Source: an uncultured Agathobacter sp.
Lineage (GTDB): Bacteria; Bacillota; Clostridia; Lachnospirales; Lachnospiraceae
Reading direction: 5' to 3'
DNA length: 64,000 nt
NCBI GenBank assembly: GCA_934365945.1
Contig: CAKRNE010000002.1
Location: forward strand, 310,001-374,000
Part shown: piece after piece, positions 44,225 through 53,196 of the stretch
How positions within the stretch are numbered: position 1 is the stretch's first letter
How the letters are laid out: each line of letters starts with the position of its first letter
Made by a program: the position numbers and the translations under genes
Notes under the pieces: model-generated
What the model was told of the DNA's origin: nothing
The model's input: only the letters and a program-made list of their open reading frames with translations
Databases searched by the model: none

Positions 44225-45589
44225 TTACTTTAGCTTTAATTTGGCTTTAATCTCATTCATTTTCTGCTCGTTCAGCTTATAAAACTTCTTAAATATAATA
44301 ATTCCGATTATCAGCAGAATCACGGATGGGATTGTCATCCACATACGAAGTCCATTAAGTGTGCTCTGAGACTGCACCAGTACATTTTTGTCCAGCTTTA
44401 TAACATCAACGATTATTCCTGCCAGAAATATTGCAAGTCCTGATGCAAGCTTAACAGTAAATGTCTGCATAGAGAATATTACCGATTCCTCTCTCGTTTC
44501 GTTTTTCACTTCACCATAATCCACTGAATCCGAAAGAAAAATTGTCATAATAACATTCAAAATTCCGTATCCAATATATACCATACATCCCGGCAGACAG
44601 AAAACATACCAATTGTCCGATGTATAGATTCCACTGACAGCCAGTAAAAGCATCATGGCAAAGCCTGCTATCTGAATAATAAATCCAAATATAAAAAGCT
44701 CAAATTTAGTAAATTTCCGGCGCAATGCAGGCACTATCATCATCACAAGCACCTGTGCCGCAAATACTACCGCCGCAAATACCGAATATGCGCCCTCGTT
44801 TCCTACATCAAACTTAAAAAAGTACAATATAAGGTTGCCACAAATATTTATTGATGTATAAACCAGTATAATTGATGTGACAACCGTCATGGCCTGGTCA
44901 TTGTGTATCAAAGCCTTAAACATATCCAAAATCCCGTTTGAACTGCCGTCCGTCTTTACAGGTCTTTCAGGCACACACAACACACAAACTGTTTCAGATA
45001 TGACAAATACTATGGCGATTATCAAGGCCCACCATTTAAAGCCTGCTCTGTATCCTGAGCCGGTACCTAATGCACCAAGAATCGGTACAACTGTCATTGT
45101 AAGCACTGTAGGAATTGCATCACCTATGCCTGCACAGGTTCTCGCAATAGATGTGAGCTGTTCACGGTCTTTTCCCGGCTCAGTTATAGCCGGAATCATT
45201 GACCAGAACGGTATATCCATGAGAGTGTATGTAATGCCCCAGGCAAAATAAAATACACTCAGCCATACTCTTTGAGCAGATTCTCCCATGGATTCAGGTG
45301 TGGCATATAAAGCATATATTGTTACTGCATTTAAAACAGTTCCTGCAAATATCCACGGTCTGAACCTTCCCCACCGGGTTTTGGTTTTTGCTACTATAAT
45401 TCCCATAATCGGATCATTAAATGCGTCAAATATCCTGGCTGCCATCATTATAGTTCCGATAAATACGCTGCTCATACCAAGCACTACATTGTAATAGTAA
45501 AGTAAATATGATGAAATCAACATATATACAATGTCTTTTCCAAAAGCTCCAAAGCCAAACGCTGCTTTTTGTCTTTTTTTAAGTTGCAT
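44225..45589 (-). CDS. GPH-family (MelB-like) sugar:cation symporter
   Basis: A roughly 454-residue twelve-helix transporter. The start was set at ATG 45589 behind GCGGAGG; an ATG 30 bases upstream lacks one. AFGFGAFGKDIVYMLISSYLLYYY is the usual N-terminal helix, ARIFDAFNDPIMGIIVAKTKTRWGRFRPW holds the cation-site aspartates and the loop-2/3 motif, and DSVDYGEVKNETREESVIFSMQ is the GPH signature. The substrate is probably a glycoside or uronide. The TetR gene lies directly upstream and is probably cotranscribed. Confidence 0.9.
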   Translation of the reverse strand: MQLKKRQKAAFGFGAFGKDIVYMLISSYLLYYYNVVLGMSSVFIGTIMMAARIFDAFNDPIMGIIVAKTKTRWGRFRPWIFAGTVLNAVTIYALYATPESMGESAQRVWLSVFYFAWGITYTLMDIPFWSMIPAITEPGKDREQLTSIARTCAGIGDAIPTVLTMTVVPILGALGTGSGYRAGFKWWALIIAIVFVISETVCVLCVPERPVKTDGSSNGILDMFKALIHNDQAMTVVTSIILVYTSINICGNLILYFFKFDVGNEGAYSVFAAVVFAAQVLVMMIVPALRRKFTKFELFIFGFIIQIAGFAMMLLLAVSGIYTSDNWYVFCLPGCMVYIGYGILNVIMTIFLSDSVDYGEVKNETREESVIFSMQTFTVKLASGLAIFLAGIIVDVIKLDKNVLVQSQSTLNGLRMWMTIPSVILLIIGIIIFKKFYKLNEQKMNEIKAKLKLK

Positions 45590-45646
45590 CTTTTTAACCT
45601 CCGCTATCCGGTACATCATTTCAAAAATAAATGTACCTTTAACTAT

Positions 45647-46210
45647 TTATTTTGCAATACCGTAAATCATAATATCCACTACAGAATCGAGTGCCTCATT
45701 ATAAGATATATTATTTTTTACGAGAACATCCCTTTTGAAAAACTGCTCCAGCGTAACCTCAAACATAGTTTTGAATATCTGAAGATTAACCGGTTTTACA
45801 ACGCCCTCGTTTATCCCCTGTTTCAAAAGAGCTATTGTGTTTTCCCAGCCGCTTTCAAGTCTGTTTTCAACCCTTTCGTACACCAAAGGGTACTCTTTTT
45901 TCAAAACATACAGTTTATCAAAATCTATTGATCTGTAGCTTTCTGGCAGAGAGCTGAGTATCGCAGTGATTTTATCAAGTGTTGACAGATTATCGTCAAT
46001 AAGCATCTTGTTTTTTTCATTATCGATTTTATCAAAGCAGTAATCCACCATACACAGGAACATTGTCTCCTTGTTATCAAATACCTTGTATATGGTCTTT
46101 TTGCTGATAGAGAGCTCCTTTGCAATATCATCCATCGTAAATTTAAGTCCTTTACGTTTGAATACATTGATGGTTGCCTCAAGAATTTCTTCTTCTTTTT
46201 CTGATATCAT
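45647..46210 (-). CDS. TetR-family transcriptional regulator
   Basis: About 187 residues from ATG 46210, which has GAAAGGAC upstream. The N-terminal helix-turn-helix (INVFKRKGLKFTMDDIAKELSISKKTIYKVFDNKETMF) is typical, with a helical ligand domain after it. Two matching 26-bp sites flank its promoter, so it most likely represses itself and the symporter gene that follows after 57 bases. Confidence 0.92.
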   Translation of the reverse strand: MISEKEEEILEATINVFKRKGLKFTMDDIAKELSISKKTIYKVFDNKETMFLCMVDYCFDKIDNEKNKMLIDDNLSTLDKITAILSSLPESYRSIDFDKLYVLKKEYPLVYERVENRLESGWENTIALLKQGINEGVVKPVNLQIFKTMFEVTLEQFFKRDVLVKNNISYNEALDSVVDIMIYGIAK

Positions 46211-46236
46211 ATAAGCTTGTCCTTTCAAAAAAAGCG

Positions 46237-46325
46237 GAAACTAATTTCGCGTATGTAGTTTCTATAGGTATATTCTACCATAAATATAGAATATTTCAAG
46301 AAACTATATACACAAATTGAGTTTC
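46237..46325 (-). promoter_or_regulatory. tetR promoter flanked by two inverted 26-bp operators
   Basis: Operator 1 (46237-46262) and operator 2 (46300-46325) both run GAAACTA...AGTTTC. Operator 2 equals the reverse complement of operator 1 at about 21 of 26 positions. Between them, on the minus strand, are TTGAAA (46299-46294), a 16-base spacer and TAGAAT (46277-46272). One operator abuts the -35 box and the other lies in the leader, so bound dimers could block initiation or loop. Confidence 0.8.
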
Positions 46326-46359
46326 CGCTTTTTGTGCAAATTACCATTTTAAATATTTG

Positions 46360-46812
46360 TTATTCCTCAATAGTCAGTTCTCTTGGACTTATATCAAGTG
46401 AGACACTTGTCTTATCCTTTTTATACATATCAAGCAGTAATACCCAGAGTGTATGAATCTCATAGGTCAACACATTGGAAGCCTTGACTGCATACGGCAA
46501 CAATGTATCAATATCAAAATACCGGATTCCGAGAGGTGGTAAAAACACAAGGTTTGTGGTCTGTTTTTTGGTTCCCGCACTGTGAATCATCTCGTAGGTA
46601 ATCATCACAAAATCCTTATCCTTGTATTGGCATTCATATGATACAAAGCACTCATCTACCGTCCATTCCATGCCTTCCTCTGTAACCTTCGGTTTTTGTG
46701 ATTCATCGTTGTATTCGGTAGTCTGTGCTGTTACCTTCCATTTCAAATCTCCCTTTTGTGTATCCTTAATCATTTCAGTGAGATCTCTCAACAATTCATC
46801 TTCTTTTTTCAT
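46360..46812 (-). CDS. Conserved hypothetical protein, 150 residues
   Basis: A soluble acidic protein of no recognised family. It has a charged helical start (KKEDELLRDLTEMIKDTQKG), a beta-rich middle (DECFVSYECQYKDKDFVMITYEMIHSAG) and a LVFLPPLGIRYFDIDTLLPYA segment, then a helix. No signal peptide or membrane helix is present. It lies between the sortase group and the tetR operator region, with its own ribosome site (TGGAGCA). Confidence 0.65.
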   Translation of the reverse strand: MKKEDELLRDLTEMIKDTQKGDLKWKVTAQTTEYNDESQKPKVTEEGMEWTVDECFVSYECQYKDKDFVMITYEMIHSAGTKKQTTNLVFLPPLGIRYFDIDTLLPYAVKASNVLTYEIHTLWVLLLDMYKKDKTSVSLDISPRELTIEE

Positions 46813-46875
46813 TTTGTATGCTCCATTTGTTAATTATACTTTTAATTTTTGCATTTTGTATAAGGTTTGCGCTCT

Positions 46876-47634
46876 TTAATGTTCGTCAACCCGAACTCCG
46901 TGAACGACAAACCTATAGGTTTCTCCACTGGTAGAACATGTAGAAAGTGTAACTATCTTATCATCCTTAGTCGGTTTGATGCCGGTATCCTTTTGTGATG
47001 AGCTTGTCATCTTGTTCACAAATTTGCCAAATGTTTCATCCGGCTCAAAACCAACCGTATATACTTCGCTTGAGTCATTTACAGTCTCATAGGAAAAAAT
47101 CTGATAACGGTATTTCTTTCCGTCTATAAGAATCTGGAAATACTGATGCTCATCATAGTAGTTTTCATCTCTGTTGTAGTATTTGAGCTTTCCAAACATT
47201 GAAAGATTTTTCATATTATGACCATAAATTATGGTATGACAGTCATTAAAATCTGTATTATTATTGCCCTCCAAAAATATGGAGCCGGCTGTGGCATGCT
47301 GCCTGTCAAAGGTTTTTCTCAGGTAATAATCATCATCCCCCGAATACATCACCGGATAGCTGATATCTTCATTTTCAAAATATATCCAGCCTACCACATC
47401 CGGATTTTGCTGCTTTAAGCTTGCAAAATCAACTGAGATATCATCATACCACTGTTTTTCCTGTGTATTATTTTCTGTGTTCTCGCTTTCTGCAATATAC
47501 TCATGCTCAAGCTTATCATATAAATCGTCGGAACTTTTATAATCTGAAAATATTTTATACAAATTGATTCCTGAGTAGACAACAAGTACCAGACCAACTA
47601 TCAGTAAAATCCATCTTACAACTTTTTTAACCAT
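46876..47634 (-). CDS. srtB: Class B sortase
   Basis: A 252-residue membrane-anchored transpeptidase. A single N-terminal helix (about 5-27) precedes the sortase domain. NPDVVGWIYFENEDISYPV, GSIFLEGNN, YGHNMKNLSMFG (catalytic His), VTLSTCSTSGETYRFVVHGV (catalytic Cys and Arg) are class B motifs. Sortase B usually anchors a few dedicated surface proteins. No protein with a sorting signal is visible in this window, so the substrate is elsewhere. It is downstream of a SipW-type peptidase and a BTAD regulator. Confidence 0.93.
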   Translation of the reverse strand: MVKKVVRWILLIVGLVLVVYSGINLYKIFSDYKSSDDLYDKLEHEYIAESENTENNTQEKQWYDDISVDFASLKQQNPDVVGWIYFENEDISYPVMYSGDDDYYLRKTFDRQHATAGSIFLEGNNNTDFNDCHTIIYGHNMKNLSMFGKLKYYNRDENYYDEHQYFQILIDGKKYRYQIFSYETVNDSSEVYTVGFEPDETFGKFVNKMTSSSQKDTGIKPTKDDKIVTLSTCSTSGETYRFVVHGVRVDEH

Positions 47635-47680
47635 ATGTTTACCTCTCGTTTATATATAAGGGTTGTCCACATAAATTAAT

Positions 47681-48151
47681 TTATGATTTACTTTTTATAT
47701 CACAGATTAACATAAGTGCTGTAACTATGATAATAATCATAATATACATCACCTTGCCCCCGGTAGAGTTAAGCAGCCCTGCCAGATAGCCGACCATTGG
47801 AATATCAAATACCGGTTTTCCAAGAATATCGGATTTCTTCACGCTTTGAGGGTCTGTAACCTGCACTGCATCTCCTTTTGTGGTATATGTGTGATCTGTT
47901 TTGTTGATTTCTGCCACACGATGGGTAACCAGCTCACCATTTCTGTAAAAGGTAATAGCATCACCAACCTCAATATCAGATGTATCCTCCTTTACGTATA
48001 AGAGACTGCCTATCTTGTAGGTCGGCTCCATACTTCCACTGACAACAACCATCGGCTGTATTCCTAACAGCTTAGGCATAAACAATATTACGATTATTAA
48101 AATTAGAATTAACAAAATTATCGATGTAATTATACTAAATACTTTTCTCAC
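47681..48151 (-). CDS. Signal peptidase I, SipW/ER type
   Basis: A 156-residue membrane peptidase with a helix at each end. VVSGSMEPTYKIGSLLYVK carries the catalytic Ser, and GELVTHRVAEI a His in place of the usual Lys. This Ser-His pairing is the SipW/archaeal type. The C-terminus ends in a second membrane helix (VMYIMIIIIVTALMLI). SipW-type peptidases usually process a few special exported proteins such as biofilm fibres, which fits the sortase gene downstream. Confidence 0.9.
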   Translation of the reverse strand: MRKVFSIITSIILLILILIIVILFMPKLLGIQPMVVVSGSMEPTYKIGSLLYVKEDTSDIEVGDAITFYRNGELVTHRVAEINKTDHTYTTKGDAVQVTDPQSVKKSDILGKPVFDIPMVGYLAGLLNSTGGKVMYIMIIIIVTALMLICDIKSKS

Positions 48152-48153
48152 AA

Positions 48154-49395
48154 TTATACACCTCTGTTATTGTCAACTATGCTATTGTCTTTAACCATGC
48201 TGTTCTCAGCCGAAACCGGTTCGATGTCGTATTTAACATCAATTTCTCCTGATACACTAAATATCTTTTTGAACTTTCTGACTATTCTGTCAGCCACTAT
48301 AGGAGCAACGTCATAATCACACTTGGACAACAGCACAATATACTGGGTATCACTGTATTTTGCCGCCACATCGCCGACTCTAAGACACATTTTCAGCACA
48401 TGCTCAAGAGATTTCATAGCATTTGGTATACGCAGTTTAAATACATTGTGATTTTGCTGCTTTTCAGAGAAAAACGTAAAGAGGATGAGGTTCTGAGGGA
48501 CAGGTGTCCTCTCGCTTTTACGAACCTCCAGATGATATATCTCCTTGAACACAGGATATCCGCAGAAAAACACACCATTCATGTTTTCCTCGTTCATATC
48601 CTCCTTAACCTGGTCTATATCGTAGCTGTCCTTTCCTTTTGTAACGGCAAGCAGCTCATCATATACTTTATTCAGCATCGTGGTTTTTCTGACGCCAAGC
48701 TCTTTATCCATTATAGTTTTGGCTTTCTCGTATGATTCGAACGCAAGCTGAACCTTCTTCATGCGCATGCGTGCCTCTATCAGATAACAGTAAATCTGCT
48801 CATCTCCATACTCAAAGGTCAGCGCCTTGTTGCAAAGTTTTTCCAGCTCGTTATAGCGCTCCTCCTCAGCATAGATATTTGCCAGTGACTTGACTATTGT
48901 GATGAACTGTGAATGATAATATGTATTAAGTGTTGCAATCCAGTGTATATCTGTCCATTGCAATAAGAAATCTCCATTATATAAATCAACAGCCTGTTCA
49001 TATTGCTTTATAGTCTGCTCTGTATGTGTACATTTATCGGCACTTGCTGATTTCAGATATTTTTCAAAATCCTCCACATCCAGTTTAACTGCCACATTAG
49101 TATTCCATTTATATGAGCCTCTGCCGCTTATAATATATTCCCTGTCACCAAAAGCGTCCTTCAGGCCTTTTCTAAGCCTGTATACAAGATTTTTTAATGC
49201 TCCGCCGGGATTATCTGTAAAGTCACCATTCTGCCATAAATGCTCTGTAAGCTCATCAAGTCCGATAGAACGCTCCCTGTTCATGACAAGATATACAAAA
49301 AGCTGGCCAACCTTTGCAGATCTCCACAGTTTTTCATCCATCACGGTATTTTTTTCAGAAGCCTGAAAACGCCCAAACGTAGTCAGTGTTATCAT
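48154..49395 (-). CDS. BTAD-type transcriptional regulator with degenerate GGDEF-like end
   Basis: A 413-residue regulator. Residues 1-95 form an OmpR-like winged helix (SIGLDELTEHLWQNGD, LKNLVYRLRKGLK, YIISGRGSYKWN). Residues about 105-245 form a bacterial transcriptional activator (BTAD) TPR domain (VEDFEKYLKSA to AFESYEKAKTIMDKELG). The last 110 residues (LKMCLRVGDVAAKYSDTQYIVLLSKCD) resemble a GGDEF domain in spacing, but the catalytic GGDEF reads YSDTQ. It starts a minus-strand run with the SipW and sortase genes (2-base gap to sipW). Confidence 0.82.
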   Translation of the reverse strand: MITLTTFGRFQASEKNTVMDEKLWRSAKVGQLFVYLVMNRERSIGLDELTEHLWQNGDFTDNPGGALKNLVYRLRKGLKDAFGDREYIISGRGSYKWNTNVAVKLDVEDFEKYLKSASADKCTHTEQTIKQYEQAVDLYNGDFLLQWTDIHWIATLNTYYHSQFITIVKSLANIYAEEERYNELEKLCNKALTFEYGDEQIYCYLIEARMRMKKVQLAFESYEKAKTIMDKELGVRKTTMLNKVYDELLAVTKGKDSYDIDQVKEDMNEENMNGVFFCGYPVFKEIYHLEVRKSERTPVPQNLILFTFFSEKQQNHNVFKLRIPNAMKSLEHVLKMCLRVGDVAAKYSDTQYIVLLSKCDYDVAPIVADRIVRKFKKIFSVSGEIDVKYDIEPVSAENSMVKDNSIVDNNRGV

Positions 49396-49419
49396 AATAA
49401 ATTTTCCTTCCCTTTTTAA

Positions 49420-49923
49420 TTAAAACTTTCTAAGATCATCACTGCCATCATCGACAGTATTTTCTATTTTCATAATTTTCACAAAATAAGAATAGTCATC
49501 ATTAACCTTTACTTCACAACGGTCTCCTACCTTGTGCCCAAAAATCGCAGCGCCAAGAGGTGACTCCTTGCTTATAAGATTTTTTAATGAATTTCCCCTC
49601 ACTGTCGTGACTATCTTATATGTCTCTGTCTCATCATCATCCTCGAAATAAACATCTACAGTATTAAACATACCTACTTCGTCATCATTAGATTCATCTG
49701 AGATTACGACTGCAGTCTTTATCATTTTTTCAAGATACCTTATGCGGCTTTCGTTTTGATTTTTGAACTGTTTTGCAGCCTTATATTCAAAGTTCTCGCT
49801 CAAATCGCCCTGTGCTCTAGCAACTTTTACGTCATCGAGAGCCTTCTTTCTGACAACAAGCTTACGATACTCTATCTCGTCTTCCATTTTTTTAATATCA
49901 TTTGCTGTCAATTCATCATGCAT
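49420..49923 (-). CDS. greA: GreA/GreB-type transcript cleavage factor
   Basis: A 167-residue factor that rescues backtracked RNA polymerase. The N-terminal coiled coil has ARAQGDLSENFEYKAAK with the acidic tip residues that hold the catalytic metal. The C-terminal domain includes ISKESPLGAAIFGHKVGDRCEV. The Asp/Glu-rich linker (FEDDDETETY) is normal for this family. It lies between the BTAD regulator and uppP, transcribed separately by appearance. Confidence 0.9.
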   Translation of the reverse strand: MHDELTANDIKKMEDEIEYRKLVVRKKALDDVKVARAQGDLSENFEYKAAKQFKNQNESRIRYLEKMIKTAVVISDESNDDEVGMFNTVDVYFEDDDETETYKIVTTVRGNSLKNLISKESPLGAAIFGHKVGDRCEVKVNDDYSYFVKIMKIENTVDDGSDDLRKF

Positions 49924-49999
49924 ATCTTATCACCCTTTCAAATTTGCACGATACATCTTAATTCACACTTTATTTGCAACTATTCAAAACCTTTATTTA

Positions 50000-50869
50000 C
50001 TATAAAAGTCCTGCAACTCCGCATAAAAGAACTACAACACCCAGAACTATTCGATACCAGCCAAATACGATAAAGTTGTGCTTTTTTATGTATCCCATCA
50101 AGAATTTAATAACAAACATTGAAACAACAAATGCTACAATCATTCCGATTATGAGTATTGCTGCCTCCTCTCCTGTAAAATGGAAACCAAATTTAACCAG
50201 CTTGAGAAGACTTGCACCAAACATAACAGGTATTGCAAGGAAAAATGTATACTCTGCAGCAACAGTTCTTGAAACACCGATAAGCAGTGCGCCGACAATT
50301 GTTGCACCTGAGCGCGATGTTCCCGGGAACACTGCAGCTATAAGCTGGAAAAATCCAATCAAAAGTGCTGTTGTATAGCTTATGTCAACGAGAGAATTGA
50401 TTCTTGCAGACCTTCCGCTGTGTTTTGTTTCAACAACAATAAATGCTACACCAAAAATAATAAGCATGATAGCTACAGTTTGGAAATTATAAAATAACTC
50501 TTCAAATAAATCATCAAACAATATTCCTACGATTGCAGCAGGCACTGTAGATACTAATATATGAAACCATAATACGAAAATGTCTGTCTTAATCCATGCG
50601 CCGACACCTCTTTTAGCTAAAGGTGCTTTGTTGTTTTTCTTTCCGAACGGCCATATCTGGCTCCAAAACAGTACTACAACAGCCATGATAGCTCCAAGCT
50701 GGATTACTACCTCAAACATACTGTAAAAATCATCCGGATTCTTTCCGATTCTAAGCGGTAAAACCTCATTCAGCAGTATCATATGTCCTGTACTGCTGAT
50801 AGGAAGCCACTCTGTGATTCCTTCCACAATTCCAAATATAATAGACTTAATAATGTCAAAAATTTCCAT
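50000..50869 (-). CDS. uppP: Undecaprenyl-diphosphatase UppP/BacA
   Basis: A 289-residue membrane enzyme that recycles the undecaprenyl carrier for cell-wall synthesis; it often gives bacitracin tolerance. The start was set at ATG 50869 behind AAGGAAGG. GIVEGITEWLPISSTGH is the (E/Q)xxxE-type first motif, and FPGTSRSGATI the phosphate-binding PGxSRSxxT motif. Seven or eight hydrophobic helices follow the family pattern. Confidence 0.95.
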   Translation of the reverse strand: MEIFDIIKSIIFGIVEGITEWLPISSTGHMILLNEVLPLRIGKNPDDFYSMFEVVIQLGAIMAVVVLFWSQIWPFGKKNNKAPLAKRGVGAWIKTDIFVLWFHILVSTVPAAIVGILFDDLFEELFYNFQTVAIMLIIFGVAFIVVETKHSGRSARINSLVDISYTTALLIGFFQLIAAVFPGTSRSGATIVGALLIGVSRTVAAEYTFFLAIPVMFGASLLKLVKFGFHFTGEEAAILIIGMIVAFVVSMFVIKFLMGYIKKHNFIVFGWYRIVLGVVVLLCGVAGLL

Positions 50870-51028
50870 AATAATTCCTTCCTTTATTTTATTCAACCTA
50901 TATATTATATTATTTTTTGCCAAACAAGTCTACGCAATTTACGAAAATTTTAAATTAAATATTTTCATAATACCCAAAACCGTGTAAAATATAATCATAT
51001 TTCATTATACGAAAGGAAACTATTAATT

Positions 51029-51955
51029 ATGAAGAGAAAAATCAGTATAATGCTGTGTATTATTCTTTTTATCCTTACCGGATGCCGCGCCTCCGTAAAA
51101 ACAATAAGATTTGGCGCAGCTGATATCGGTGGCATGTACTATTCATTTGCGAACACATTTACAGAGCTTGCTAATGAGGAAGGACTTGACTACACATTTA
51201 AGGTACGTACAACAGCCGGTTCTTCAGCTAACCTGAGGCTTCTAGCCGATAACTATATAGAGATTGGTATTGTCCAGGCAGATCTTATAAGTGATGCCTA
51301 CAAAAACAACAATAATTTAAGAGCCATTGCCGGTTTGTATACTGAGGTTTGTCAGCTTGTTGTCAGGGCAGATTCAGACATACAATCACTCAATGATCTT
51401 GCCGGTCATACAGTAAGCATTGGAGCCGAAGAATCCGGTACAGAGCTTAATGCTAAAAATATTCTCGAATTTGCGGGGATTCCGTCATCCATCGTGCAAA
51501 CTAAAAATCTTGATTATATTGATGCCACAAACGAACTCAAATCAGGCGATATTGACGCATTTTTTTGTACAGCCGGGCTTACAACCACTGTAATAGACGA
51601 GCTTTCAAAGGAATGTGATATCAGGCTGATTCCAATTGACGAAGACGTAATCCAAAAAATGCTCGCAGGATCTGATGCTTACACAAGCACTTATATTCCT
51701 GCCGGAACTTATCGTGGACAGGATACTGACATAAGCACCATAGGTACAAAATCAGTGCTTTTAACCACATCATCTGTACCCGAAGATATTATTGAGCAGC
51801 TCACCTCTCTATTATTTGACAAAGAAAAAGAGCTTCAATATTCCACATCCTTAAGGCTTGAGCTCAATGAAGATTTTGCCACAAGCGATGTACCTGTTCC
51901 GTTTCATTCCGGTGCGCTGAAATACTATGAGGCTCAGGGGTATCATTTAAACTAA
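51029..51955 (+). CDS. TAXI-family solute-binding lipoprotein
   Basis: A 308-residue exported binding protein of the TRAP-associated extracytoplasmic immunogenic (TAXI) type. A signal peptide ends in the lipobox LTGC at residue 19. IRFGAADIGGMYYSFA, RTTAGSSANLRLLADNYIEIGIVQADL and GAEESGTELNAKNIL are typical. TAXI receptors usually feed a TRAP permease, but none is present; instead a GltS symporter gene starts 36 bases later. Glutamate or a related acid is a plausible ligand, by context only. Confidence 0.88.
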   Translation: MKRKISIMLCIILFILTGCRASVKTIRFGAADIGGMYYSFANTFTELANEEGLDYTFKVRTTAGSSANLRLLADNYIEIGIVQADLISDAYKNNNNLRAIAGLYTEVCQLVVRADSDIQSLNDLAGHTVSIGAEESGTELNAKNILEFAGIPSSIVQTKNLDYIDATNELKSGDIDAFFCTAGLTTTVIDELSKECDIRLIPIDEDVIQKMLAGSDAYTSTYIPAGTYRGQDTDISTIGTKSVLLTTSSVPEDIIEQLTSLLFDKEKELQYSTSLRLELNEDFATSDVPVPFHSGALKYYEAQGYHLN

Positions 51956-51991
51956 CTTATAAAATTCATCTTTAGAAATGAAAGGTATCTT

Positions 51992-53179
51992 ATGAAAATA
52001 CAACTTGACATGTACCAGACACTTGCTATCGCAGTTTTGGTACTTTTACTTGGAAGATATTTGAAGAAAAAAATTTATGTTTTGGAAAAATTCTGTATAC
52101 CAGCACCCGTTATAGGTGGTCTGCTTTTTGCTATTATGACATGTATATGCTACGTCACAAACCTGGCAGAATTCTCATTTGATGATACTCTGCGTGAAGT
52201 TTGTATGGTTTTTTTCTTTACCTCAGTGGGATTTCAGGCAAACCTGAAGGTATTAAAAACCGGTGGAAAATCACTTATTATATTTCTCGGACTTGTAATT
52301 TCACTCATACTGCTACAAAACTTTACTGCTGTAGGTCTGGCCAAATTATTAGGGCTGAATCCACTGATTGGCATGTGTACCGGCTCAATACCAATGGTTG
52401 GAGGTCATGGTACAGCCGGCGCATTCGGACCGGTACTTGAGGATTTAAATATTTCAGGTGCCACAACCATATGTACTGCGGCTGCTACATTCGGTCTGAT
52501 TTTCGGAAGTCTCATAGGCGGACCTCTCGGAAAACGGCTTATTGAAAAACATAATCTTATGAAAACGGTTTCAAATGAGGATGACAGCCTGTTGGTTGAG
52601 GACGAAAAGAAACACGAGCGACATACAAATATGTATGCTGAAGCCGTGTTCCAGCTTATACTTGCAATTGGACTCGGAACTATTTTTTCAATGCTTCTCA
52701 CCAAAACAGGTATGACTTTTCCAATTTATATCGGTGCCATGCTTGCAGCAGCACTTATGCGTAACATATGTGAATATACAAAAATCACAACCATTCATAT
52801 GGGTGAAATAAACGACCTGGGTGGAATATGCCTGTCCCTTTTCCTTGGTATGGCTATGATTACATTAAAGCTTTGGGAGCTTGCATCGCTTGCTATGCCA
52901 CTTATCATATTGCTGACTGCACAGGTAATACTGATAATTATTTTCACATACATTATAGAATACAACATCATGGGACGTGACTACGACGCCGCAATACTTG
53001 TTGCCGGAACCTGCGGCTTTGGAATGGGAGCAACTCCAAATGCCATGGCAAATATGCAGGCTGTATGTGACAGATATGCACCTTCCGTAAAGGCTTATCT
53101 GCTTATTCCACTTGTAGGAAGTCTGTTCGCAGACTTTTTAAACAGCCTTGTAATTACATTTTTCATCAACTTACTTTAA
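51992..53179 (+). CDS. gltS: Sodium/glutamate symporter GltS
   Basis: A 395-residue membrane protein of the glutamate:sodium symporter family. Two inverted halves carry the pore-loop motifs TGSIPMVGGHGTAGAFGPVL and AGTCGFGMGATPNAMANMQAV. GRYLKKKIYVLEKFCIPAPVIGGLLFA is the usual N-terminal part. Between halves is a charged loop (NEDDSLLVEDEKKHERH). It sits between a TAXI receptor gene and a 67-codon repeat protein and looks cotranscribed with both. Confidence 0.92.
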   Translation: MKIQLDMYQTLAIAVLVLLLGRYLKKKIYVLEKFCIPAPVIGGLLFAIMTCICYVTNLAEFSFDDTLREVCMVFFFTSVGFQANLKVLKTGGKSLIIFLGLVISLILLQNFTAVGLAKLLGLNPLIGMCTGSIPMVGGHGTAGAFGPVLEDLNISGATTICTAAATFGLIFGSLIGGPLGKRLIEKHNLMKTVSNEDDSLLVEDEKKHERHTNMYAEAVFQLILAIGLGTIFSMLLTKTGMTFPIYIGAMLAAALMRNICEYTKITTIHMGEINDLGGICLSLFLGMAMITLKLWELASLAMPLIILLTAQVILIIIFTYIIEYNIMGRDYDAAILVAGTCGFGMGATPNAMANMQAVCDRYAPSVKAYLLIPLVGSLFADFLNSLVITFFINLL

Positions 53180-53196
53180 GAACCAGGAGTACCCTT

